Part shown: positions 54,627 through 64,000 of the stretch, piece after piece
How positions within the stretch are numbered: position 1 is the stretch's first letter
How the letters are laid out: every line of letters begins with the position of its first letter
DNA from: Haemaphysalis longicornis
Taxonomy: Eukaryota > Arthropoda > Arachnida > Ixodida > Ixodidae
Direction of reading: 5' to 3'
Assembly (NCBI GenBank): GCA_013339765.2
Contig: JABSTR010001244.1
Coordinates: 2,925,501 to 2,989,500 of the forward strand
DNA length: 64,000 bases
The notes under the pieces: generated by a model
Database searches by the model: none
What the model was told of the DNA's origin: nothing
What the model saw: the letters and a program-made list of their open reading frames with translations, nothing else
Position numbers and translations under genes: made by a program

Positions 54627-55850
54627 AAAATTAAACTGCTACATGTTTTGCTCGAAGGCATAAAAAATGCTTGACTTTGGCACTGTTCACTTTGCTGTTC
54701 CGAACAGTACACACGTTGGGCTTCTCCGGTTGCCCGAGGAGAGACAGTCTTCCCCTTGTGGAAGCAATCCTGGGGGGTCCTCGCTCCACCTCTCCCACGC
54801 GCCGAAGCTCATCCATCGTTACCTGTCCGAGCCAGTGTGGGTCAGTTATGCGCGAGCAGAGCGGTTCGGGCGCTCTTTCGCTCCTCCGCGCCAGACCCCA
54901 CGCGTGGAAGCGTCCGCCCGTTTCCGCCGCGTTTCCGGCCAGCGGCAGGCAAGGGGTCGCCGCCGCCTTTCTCGGAACAGGATCGCCTGGCCACGCAGCC
55001 CTCAAGTTCAATGACGACTCTCGCGCGGCCAAGTTCAACGCTCTCTCTCGCGCGCCTGGCCGTCTTAATTGGGCCTCCCCCCGTCGCCCTTCGATGGCGA
55101 CCCCGTCCGAGGAGCGCGGCGGATCGCTTACGCTCGGCTCGCTCCGCACCTGTGCGCCCTGGGCGACACCTTCCAGGGCGGGAGGGAGCCAGGAGGGCGC
55201 CTCCTTATGTCCCACCGTCGCCCTGGTTGGGCTAACGGAAACGTCAGTCGTACTTTGCCTGGCGTTCCTTGATTTCTGCCGTTCCGTAGGGGAACCAGGA
55301 CTGTGCCTCCGGCTGGAGTTGCTGTGAGCCCCTGTGGGTGCTGCTGCTTCGCCTGGGAGGCGTTGCCTCTGGGGGGAGCACACGGCGGTTTGGCGCGGCA
55401 TTTAAGAGCCGCGACCTGATGGTTTTCCGTCTGGCGCGCTCTTGTTGCGGGCGCGCGACGACAGGCGCGCCTGCGGTCCGCTCGCCGGATCCCGGAAGCA
55501 GAGCGCGAGAATGGCGGCCGCTCAGCACCGCCTTCCCTCCCACGAAGGCGATCACGGGGTCGGAACCCCTTTCTTCTTCCTCCCGTCCTGGCCGAAGTCG
55601 GCGCTGGCCGCCGTAACGACGGCTTAATGCACCCGCGCTCATAAATCCCCGCCGCGAGCAGCCTCGCCAAGCGTGGGCTGAGCGTTCAGCGCCGGTCGAC
55701 TGCGCCCAGCAGTGCGTGCGAAGAAAGATACAGAGACGGCGGATGTGTGTTACTGTCTCAGCTGGGGCGCTCGCCACGCATGTTGATGCTCTCCGCTCCT
55801 CGGCCCGGCGGCGCTCAGGCACTTGGCGCACTCTGCGAATCAAAACGCTC
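54627..55850. other. GC-rich region with long overlapping frames, no family recognised
   Basis: The longest frames are 256 codons on the minus strand (55401-54631) and 218 on the plus (54671-55327). The minus frame has a slightly more protein-like part (SRITDPHWLGQVTMDELRRV) than the rest, which is Arg/Pro/Ala-rich. The 55.1-55.7 kb part could be a decayed retroelement. I cannot assign either strand. Confidence 0.25.
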
Positions 55851-57959
55851 GTAATCGCCTCAGCTGTGGTCGGGATGCACGCAGTGCTTCGCCGGCTCGA
55901 GAAGACCGGCTATGGCGCTCAGAGTCTTAACGTCCCCCGTTAATGCATCTCGTGCGCATGTCCTTTTGGTGCATTTAGAGGCCCGAAGAACAATTATTCC
56001 TGCACGGAAGTACAACACCGGAAAAGGTCTGTTTCGAGCTTCGTCCCCTCGACGTTTGTATACGTTTCGAACGCCAGCTGGGAGTCACGGTTTGTTCCTG
56101 GGATTGGGAACAACGCTTTGAGGACAGACAGTTCTTGAAAAACGCCAACTGTCATTAGTAAGGAGGCGTGTTTTCATTATCATGCACCCAGTTGAAAATG
56201 AACTCCTAAGCCCTCCCAAGGAACAATACCCACGCTGCTAGTAGTAGTGGTGAACTCATCATTTTTCCAATTATTCCTGATTACCTGGATTAGAAGGGCT
56301 GACCATAGTAATCTCGAGCTATTCGTTTAATTAATGGCAGGTTTTGCAGCTGCAACCTTTCCAATTTTTAAATTCGTCAATAAGTTGCATAAACGCGCAA
56401 AGTGTTACGCCATTTCGTTTATTGCGCTGTTTTTATATGCATGTAAATCAATAGGTATGCTTTAGGCTCCTGGCGCTCTTTACTCCCTGAAATCGTCATC
56501 TCCATCTCTCATCATGACCACCTTCACGTTTTAGACCAAGGGGATTTTACACCCGCACACTAATTGTAATTTAGTTTTTATTTGCTTCACGTTCATCCCA
56601 TATTTTATTCGCTGACAGACCACCCAATTAAACCTGACGCTATTTGGCACGCGCACACACACACGCCCTCACGTGTGCGCACGCGCGCTCGTTTTCATAA
56701 TTACAAGTGTTAGCAAGCACAGCGCCTGAACGCGTTCTTAGGGCGGAGGTGATTCCGCACGCACCCAAAATCCTGCTTCGATTATAGAATAATGACGACG
56801 TAATAACATAGTTGAGCTCACAAATTCTGAAATCTGTATTTGATTACGGTAGCTCTCACTGGCGGCGTGCCTCTGTATAGTTTGGGCGCACAAATGTTGT
56901 GGAGCGAAATATACACAAGACGAGGGGGGGAGCCGCCACTCCCTGTTCCTGACTCGCTGGAGAAGCCATATCATGGACAGTGATTGCCCAGGCCCGCAGG
57001 CGATCACACCGCTTTGGTTAGCTCTCTGCATTCGGCTTCAATGAAAAGGATAACCAACTGTCTCGATACTCGCAAGTATACCCGCTATATCCTCTTTCTT
57101 TAGAGGAGGAAAAACTGCATAATGGACTCTCCCTGCAGTTAAACACGAGCAGCGCTTCCTCCCATATTTGAGCAGGGCTTGAGGTGCAGTCCCGTGGGGC
57201 ACGAGTAATGAACAGCCATATCCGTACCTCCTTATACGTGTACCCGTTCTCGTTTCGTTATTATGTCTTTTTTTCCCGTCTCTGTCTCTGCTCCGCTAGC
57301 GTGCCTCTTACGTGACCCCGGCGGCATAATCCCGTTACCAGAAGCAACAAGCAAACTATGGGCGTGACAAACGCGTCGTTTGGTGTGTCCCACCGCGATG
57401 ACCGCGTTGTTTGTGCACAGCAGCGACCTCGATCGAGGGAAACGCGCGCTCGGGGCGTCGGGGCCGATTTGTCTCGTTTGGCCCAGCTGCGCTGCTGGCT
57501 CCTCTTTTCGTGATCGTATGAATCATGAGCCGTCATGATGATACTCCAGCGTGCCGTTAGACTGAACTAGAATTCTAGTCCACTCTAGTGCCGTCAAGCG
57601 ACAGGAATACCTCGTATCTATGTCAAGCGTCAACCACTCGCATCGATAATTGGCCCACGTGTCATTGATCACCTGGGAAACAAATCCGCTGCACGGGTAA
57701 GTGATCTTAGTTCAAAGTGTCTCCTGAATGTCCAGTACAGGTGGCGATAAACTTTACCGTGGAAATATTTTTTGTCTCCTCTTCGACCTCAAATTCGCCG
57801 TTGAGATCAAAGTTCACTCGGTCCGCTAATATGTATCGTTGGCTGGGGTGACCTCTTTTCGTTCCAAATCTAAATGGTAGAGTACCGCTGCGACAGTCGC
57901 TACGACATTACCGCAATACGGCATCGAAAGTTTCGGTATAGTTTACGAAATTTTCGGAC
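55851..57959. other. Unassigned, AT-rich to mixed
   Basis: A short (CA)n lies at 56652-56663. No coding domain was recognised. The frames at 56738-57031 and 57261-57536 lack motifs. Confidence 0.35.
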
Positions 57960-58880
57960 TCCCTCCAAAAACATCCAACGACCGCCTCCTTGCACTGGGT
58001 GTCGACAACTCCCTTGCCGGGATAGTGGAGGCGCAACGCACCGCCCACTTCGAAAGGCTCACTAAGAGCCACACGGGTTGGCACTTGCTTACTTCCTTAG
58101 ACCTTTCACCCCCACCTCCAATTCCTTCTTACATCCGCCAGACGCTCCTAATCAAACCTCTTCCGCGAAACATGCATCCCGTACACAATGAGGATCGCAG
58201 ACTGGCTCGCGCGAAATCCCTTGAAAAGGCGTACCGTCCAGCTGTTCCCCCACGCTATACACAGTCGCAGCTACCCACCCTACCAGAGCGGCTTGTAGTC
58301 ACGGTGGTTGAGTCGACACAAGCCCCGCTCGCATCTGCCTACTTACCTACGACACGGCGGGAGAAGAGGTCGCCATCGCGTCGGCTGTGACCCACAGTCC
58401 CCACCTTAAAACAACCATTATCAGCGACTCTAAATCAGCCATCCTAAATTTTCTCTACGCAAGAGTTTCCCCAGCAACTTTATCTGTCCTTGTGAAGGCA
58501 CAAAACACCCGATCCCGCTCTTTCACTCTCGTCTGGGCTCCCATCCATCCATACCGTGCTACCTGGAAACTCAGCTGCCCACGAAGCTGCTTGACCTTTG
58601 GTCTTCCAAGGGTTCGATGGCGCCGCCAACATCCCACATGATATTGGCCTGTGATAGCATCCCACTATCCTGGCACCGGTCCCACCACCAGAGAGGAGCG
58701 CTGGGAGGCCGCCCTGCGTGACCCAAGCCCCCAAGTGCAAGAAGACCTGGCCCGCTTGGCCGACGGCGCTGGACCCCTGCCAAAAGGATGCCCTGCTGCC
58801 CGACGGACGACGGCGAAGACGTAGCCGGCCTATTTTCCCCGGCTGTGACCAATGAAAGTTATTCTGTCTGTCTGTCTGCT
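57960..58880 (+). pseudogene. I-like LINE fragment with RNase H remnant
   Basis: The plus-strand pieces are VEAQRTAHFERLTKSHTGWH, LIKPLPRNMHPVHNEDRRLA, TVVESTQAPLASA, then HLKTTIISDSKSAILNFLYA (the RNase H strand with Asp) and FTLVWAPIHPYR, where W-V-P-G-H is expected. An in-frame stop and frameshifts interrupt it. A distal piece (PDDGEDVAGLFSPAVTNESY) is followed by a short CTGT repeat. Decayed. Confidence 0.7.
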
Positions 58881-60091
58881 TTGAGCTTGTATACAAACGG
58901 GTTGATGCGGAGCATGATGGCGCCCACACGAACGGGTGATGCCGATAAATCGACACTTCGTCACAGTTCTCCCCCAGGTGATCCCTGTTAGCTTGTTTCT
59001 TCACCAGTGCTCGTACAGAGGGCCAACACCCTTGGTCTATAACACACAGGTTGTGACTATTCGCCTTACCCCTGCCTCGGCCGGAAAACATTGCAAGAAA
59101 ACTACTGTGTCATTCTGCAAGGTCTTGACAATATACTTCTGCACTCAAACGTCTTTGTGACAAGTTTGGAGTCCGCAGTTTGAGAGGTACCCGGTGAGGT
59201 GAGTGTTATGACAAGGGTGTTGCGCACCGTACCTTTAACCTTGTGACTGCATTCTACAGACAAGCGGGTGCCCAAAAGTGCTCATATTTGACCTTCAAAG
59301 GGTTCCAAATCTTCTCTGTTAATACGCTCGATTCGCATGTGCCTGTGTAGAATTTTCTCCTCGAATCCCAGTTGGCTGTTCGCCCCAAGCGAAAATTTGT
59401 GCGTATGTATGTACGTACGTCTGTCAGGGCGCATCGCAATCGTCGTCATGAGCCGCCTCTCACCAAGGAGTCGGGATGAGTTGCTCCTCACTGGCACAAG
59501 GGACGGAGTTATGAGCGCGTGCCCCATAAGGATCTTCGCCCTTTTGGTGCTGGTATGGGCACGGTGATAACGATCACGACGGAAGCCTAGTCATGTGCCT
59601 CATCACGAGAAAAGACGTTGGCGTGACCGTCACCAAAATACTTCACCCAGCGCGAGACGAACGGTGTAGGACGAACAAAGGTACAGTAGACAGGGAGGAA
59701 CTCTAGGGTACAGCAAAGGAGAGCGCCTAGTTCGCCTGCGCTGTATTCGGGAGTGCTGCCGCCTCCCGGGGTTCTTACAGTCCCTTCCTCTCCTCCCAAG
59801 ATCCGCAGTTCTTAATCAACAAACTTCTAGCCGATGCCTCCTATCCGTTTGAAACGATCCGTTAAAGGTAACCCGAGATGTCCTCGACTGCTCCTCCTAA
59901 GCTACAGCAGATCTCCACCGTCTTGTATGGCAGAGCCTGCTAGCCCTGTGGACCCGCATACTTTTGAGAAGAACACACTTACCCTCATCGCAAATTTTTC
60001 CGTTAAAAGCGGTCTAGCAGGAGCGGTATAGTGTGGTCTACTCCTGCCTGCACCAGGTACGGCCATCTTCGACACCTCAGGCCTCTCTTGC
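58881..60091. other. Unassigned
   Basis: Short frames only and no recognised motif. Confidence 0.35.
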
Positions 60092-61147
60092 ATGGTCTCT
60101 ACAATCCTCCGCTCGCTAAGGCGACCACTGGCTGCAACGCCTCATACCATCAACATCCTTGCCCCTCAGTGGCCTGGAGCCATCCTAGCCAATAAAAGTT
60201 GCAACAGCAATCGCCAGCCTCCGCACTCTCTCCCACAGCCTCACCCGGCAGCGCAGCAGTCACTAGCGGCTGTTCGTGGCGTTCCGGCCACTCCTCTCGA
60301 CGCCGAGGAAGACGGCGCCGCCCACAATACCGGCAGAAACAGCTTTAATACAAGTGCAAGCGTTACTGGAAGACATTTCACCTGCGGTGCGAAAAATATT
60401 TTCGCATTCCTACGCGTGAGCACTCTAATTGCCCTTCGCGAGTTCTTTTCTTTTTTATCTGGAACAAGGTGTGGGGGACTGTATGGCATTACGTGCACAC
60501 ATGATGCAGCACAAAGACAATGTTCACCTTGTGTCGGTGGCTGCTTGTCCACCACATTCTTGGTATCCGGGAAATCGCTCCACATAAACGCGAGCTCCAA
60601 TTTTGCAGCCGACGCCACCGCTGAACTCGTAAAAAGAATACGGTCCGCAAACTGCAGACCGTGCACCAGAGCAAGACTTTTTGGCAGCGTGCTTCGCGGG
60701 CACTTAATTCTCGTCACCCGCAGCTATCGCTCATTGTTACTGCGACCACCAATTGCCTCCTGGTACGGCTTTTGTGTTTCCGCAGCCGCCGTGGCGGAGT
60801 TTTTTAATAACAGCGGCGCCGCAGCTGCCTGGTCGCCCGCCAGCTCGGATACTTTTTGTGTCTGTTCGTTTCGACTCCTGGCTGCGTGGACTGCGGGGAC
60901 GTGTACGCCAGTAGTTGGGCTATACACACCAGGTTCAACTCGTGCTCGGTTTATCCCAGTACCTGCCTTGTTCAGTTTTTCATTTTTGTCCCGGCACGTG
61001 CCCAGATGCCGCGTTCCCGCTCACGCATCGTTGCTCGCACTGGGCCTCCGGGCCTTTTTTGACGATGCCTGCGCTGTAGTGTCGAGGCCACTGACTACGA
61101 TTTTACTCAAGCATGAAACTGAAGCCCTTCTGTGCAAAGGAGTTTGA
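60092..61147 (+). CDS. Unidentified 351-codon ORF, doubtful
   Basis: The longest uninterrupted frame outside LINEs. It starts MVSTILRSLRRPLAATPHTI and contains PHSLPQPHPAAQQSLAAVRG, HFTCGAKNIFAFLRVSTLIA and PALFSFSFLSRHVPRCRVPA. No domain, no clear signal peptide and no conserved motif are seen. A competing minus frame of 158 codons overlaps at 60241-60717. It could be a chance ORF in moderately GC-rich DNA or an unfamiliar mobile-element protein. Confidence 0.2.
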   Translation: MVSTILRSLRRPLAATPHTINILAPQWPGAILANKSCNSNRQPPHSLPQPHPAAQQSLAAVRGVPATPLDAEEDGAAHNTGRNSFNTSASVTGRHFTCGAKNIFAFLRVSTLIALREFFSFLSGTRCGGLYGITCTHDAAQRQCSPCVGGCLSTTFLVSGKSLHINASSNFAADATAELVKRIRSANCRPCTRARLFGSVLRGHLILVTRSYRSLLLRPPIASWYGFCVSAAAVAEFFNNSGAAAAWSPASSDTFCVCSFRLLAAWTAGTCTPVVGLYTPGSTRARFIPVPALFSFSFLSRHVPRCRVPAHASLLALGLRAFFDDACAVVSRPLTTILLKHETEALLCKGV

Positions 61148-61865
61148 AGGCGGCAAATTTTAAAACACACAGGCCGTTGTAAAGTTCTAGAAATTAAAAT
61201 CTATAGATTAAAAAAAAAAACGAGCAACGTAAGGGCATAATAAAATCGCTTGTTTCTCGCTTAGATTATATGTTCCCTGGCCGACACTGAACGCAAGGAT
61301 AATCATAGCAATTGATTTAGCCGTTAACAAAAATTACGTGGCTAAATGCACTATAAGCTAATTCGTAGGGCAAATGTTGATAGGCTGGACTAATTATTAC
61401 AAACATTGCAGCTGGTATGTGGTGCAATGTGGTATTATAGTGTTAGGCCGCGGATATCTCTCATGGGAGATATCCGCGGCCTAAGTTTGCTTAATAATCC
61501 TCTACAATTAAGGCTAAAAGAGACTCTGATGCCTATTTTTACGTTCGCAAAGCAGAGAAGATCCGAGGAAAGGGCAGACACATATAACAGGAAAGTGTGC
61601 AGCACATTTCTTCCGCGACGTCCCTCCGTCGCCATTTTTTCTCGTCCCTTCCGTCACTTGTGTCCCTGAGTAGCACCCTTATACTCCAGGAGCGTTTCAG
61701 CTCGTATTGAAACCACCACGACTTCAATGTGACCTAGAACGCCCATTATTTATGAACTAACATCTGACGTCGAACGTCTCGAACCACAAGAATTTTTAAA
61801 AGTATGAGAAGATATTCGTTTAAAGGTTGCAGGGAATGCGAAGCCTATACTCCTAATCGCTAACA
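61148..61865. other. AT-rich spacer with a strong palindrome at 61443
   Basis: Apart from the hairpin, nothing coding is recognised. Confidence 0.4.
61443..61484. repeat. Perfect inverted repeat, 18-bp arms and 6-bp loop
   Basis: TTAGGCCGCGGATATCTC, loop TCATGG, then GAGATATCCGCGGCCTAA. The GC-rich arms sit in AT-rich surroundings. No T-tract follows, and terminator hairpins are not expected in this genome type. Confidence 0.95.
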
Positions 61866-62045
61866 CCCGCCGCGGTGGCTCAGTGGCTAAGGCGTTGTGT
61901 TGCTGAGCCCAAGGACGCGGCGGCCACTTTTCTGATGGAGGCGAAAAGCGAAAACGCCTGTGTGTTCGAGATTTCGGCGCACGTTAAAGATCGCCTCATC
62001 GCCTGCGTTGCATCGGCGCGCTAAACCTAATAATCAATCAATCAA
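61866..62045 (+). mobile_element. tRNA-derived SINE with the B-box region deleted
   Basis: The head CCCGCCGCGGTGGCTCAGTG and the body TGGAGGCGAAAAGCGAAAAC with GAGATTTCGGCGCACGTTAA are clear. The segment with GGTTCGAATCCCGGCC and the TCCGGAGCCCTCC part are missing. It ends in (AATC)n. Confidence 0.85.
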
Positions 62046-64000
62046 CCACGTAACGAGTATTCGCACTTAGTGATCGTTTATTAGAATTATGGCGCTTTTA
62101 CAGGCTATAGGGACACCTTGAGAGTCCCTAGTCATTCTGAGGATAGTTTTGCAAGCTCTTCTAGCAAAATTTCACCCCCCTTGATTAGGTGATCTACAAG
62201 TATGCTATCTTCTCCCGCAGCTTTTTCTTTCCTCACGCTGTTACATTGGCAAAGGCGTTATACAGAGCTCCGTCGCCTCCGTCATGTAGTGGTAGCGTGG
62301 TGGACGGGCGGCGAGCAGAAGTGCTGCCTTGGTGTTGACGACAAAGAGCCGAGAGCAAAGCTTAACTGCATCACTGCATGACGAGAGATGAGCAGCGGCG
62401 GCTCAGGAACAGCACCCTTGCGGGTGAGCTTACAGCGTGACTCGGACAGAGCGGCGCTCATTACGGAAGGGCGATGCGGTCGGACATCGGTCACTGAAAG
62501 CGCTGAATTTATACACAGAAGCGTCAACGGCCCCACCGCCTTCCCAGTGCTTTGCACACAGACCGAACAGAGTGAGACACACAAGAACCCTTTCCCGGTT
62601 CCGTGATTGCGGGTGCACGTTGAGTCTCAGAGAGGGGGGAAAGGAGAGATCTCCGCAGGCGGCGTCCGCTCGCAGATTCGAGTCTCAGCACGACCTCCGC
62701 TTGTCGTAGCTTGCTTGCGGAGGGCGGGGTTTCCTGCAGCACACGACAATTCCACTGCACTACACCAAACTTGAAGCACGTGCGCACAAGGCAACAGCTA
62801 GCGCGCTGTAACCTTGTCAGCTAAGTTTTTGGCTTAGGGCTGTAAGCACACAGCTTTGTATAGAAGCCGCAGCTTGTCTCTTTCTTGTGCGTAATTATAC
62901 CTTGTTCGTCTCTGTGAGCGTATACACTGTCTTTGCCGGTTGATATCTTCAACTTAGTAGCTCGGAAGCTTCTTCCATTTTTCACCGTTTCATCATTCTT
63001 TGTCTTGTTGTAGGCACGAATGTCAGTCATTTTTATTTTGTTAGTCAACGTCGGCATCTCCGCCAGCTCAGCTCTTTTAAGGCCGTTGTTTCTCTCCGTG
63101 AATCCAATCAGTGTGCCACGTCCGGCACTTCTTTCTCCGTGCCTGTCTATTGCAAAGTTTCCCAATGCCTTTTCTGCTTCTATAAAGTTATTTCTCCTCT
63201 TCCTCCTGTCTCAAGAAAGGCGTCGCTTTAAAAGACTCGAAAAGAGGCGAATGATGTAAATTGGAAACCGGAAGGGCTCAGACCCCGCTGTGCAGGACCC
63301 CCGCAGGACCAGGCAGAGCCGCTGCAACATGCAACTGTTGTAGAACCATACGAAAGCAGGAGTGGCATCGCCGTCACCGTAAGAAGAACTGTATCTTTCG
63401 CAGAGGTGTAGTTGAAAGAAAGCCCTCACTGTGTCTGCCTATCGCCGGCATGAATTACTATTTATATACACAAGTGAAAAATGCGCGGATGAGCCCTGCG
63501 CCGTGCGTCATTCTTCTTCCTGTCGACAGTTGAGCAGGCAGCCTTTCGACAAGAGTGTCGATCGAAGGTATCATCGATGTTTGTCCTGGTTTTTATCATG
63601 GTGCGCATGGATGTGCCGCTCCAGCGCTGCCCAAACGTTTATCTGCGCGCAGCCATCCGGGCCGCATTTGTAGCCCCCCTCCACCACCTGTTCGTGTCGG
63701 TCATTATCTAAACAAGACGCGAGTTACTCAGCGTTCTCAAACTTGGAATCATAAGCCAAAAAGGTATAGCAAAACTTGGTCAGGAAGAAGTCCGGTCAAC
63801 TCTCGGGGAAGTCACCCAGCGGAACGAGCATATACGCAGATGTCGGTTCTAAATCGCACGGAAGCGTCGAGCGTTCTCGATATGTTAATCCCATTGCAAG
63901 CGACGGTTAAACCAGCTCGCCGCCGTAATCAGCGCGTGAAAAAGTGTCATCGGGGTGTGGCGAGTGCTCTTCCTTCGGGGCCACCCCTTGAACCTGCCTG
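62046..64000. other. Unassigned to the right edge
   Basis: Short overlapping frames on both strands (62282-62787, 62821-63165 and 63211-63673) without domains. No repeats of the families above were recognised. Confidence 0.35.

Noticed and set aside
54631..55843. 256-, 218- and 199-codon overlapping ORFs as genes
   Set aside because: Both strands are open over the same GC-rich DNA, no family is recognisable, and I could not choose a strand.

Overview
This is nuclear eukaryotic DNA, most likely from an ixodid tick or a close chelicerate relative. The organism is an inference. It rests on short coding exons in long introns with GT/AG sites, on many decayed non-LTR retrotransposons (RTE-like, CR1/Jockey-like and RNase H-bearing I-like), on tRNA-derived SINEs like those of tick genomes, and on abundant simple repeats. 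Nothing looks bacterial, and I see no operon, CRISPR array, rRNA gene or convincing functional tRNA gene.

Left third (1-22 kb): the only clear host gene lies on the minus strand. It runs from a signal-peptide exon near 21.86 kb down to at least 1.8 kb and continues past the left edge. The exons encode a secretory leader, a linker, a ten-cysteine Frizzled cysteine-rich domain (CRD) split over two exons (16.9-17.1 kb and 8.3-8.4 kb), then four LDL-receptor class A (LDLa) modules, one per exon (3.5, 3.0, 2.1 and 1.9 kb). From the CRD on, every junction is phase 1. Fz followed by LDLa repeats recalls corin-type extracellular proteins, but no protease part is in the window. The introns hold a 1.4-kb inverted-repeat element, RTE-like, CR1/Jockey-like and I-like LINE remains, SINEs, and an unusual inverted cluster of tRNA-headed repeats at 16.0-16.7 kb.

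Middle (22-47 kb): this is a transposon graveyard. It has a CR1/Jockey-like LINE (23.8-25.6 kb, plus) carrying a small hairpin insertion, an I-like LINE (about 31-33.6 kb, minus) with ORF1, endonuclease and part of the reverse transcriptase, and a plus-strand LINE tail with an intact-looking RNase H (33.6-35.0 kb). A 2.2-kb block (34.9-37.1 kb) is repeated at 37.8-42.1 kb. The second copy is split by a 2.06-kb element with terminal inverted repeats that carries a two-exon THAP zinc-finger gene (39.88-40.90 kb). The first copy preserves the empty site. More LINE ORF1 and RT pieces and a small inverted-repeat element follow.

Right third (47-64 kb): mostly unassigned. It holds a 103-bp tandem array, a young SINE with perfect target-site duplications, a 42-bp minisatellite with 126-bp higher-order structure, an RNase H LINE fragment at 58 kb, a strong palindrome at 61.4 kb and a 351-codon ORF of unknown meaning. 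Apart from the Fz/LDLa gene and the THAP gene, nearly all long ORFs here are transposon remnants or chance frames in GC-rich or simple-repeat DNA.
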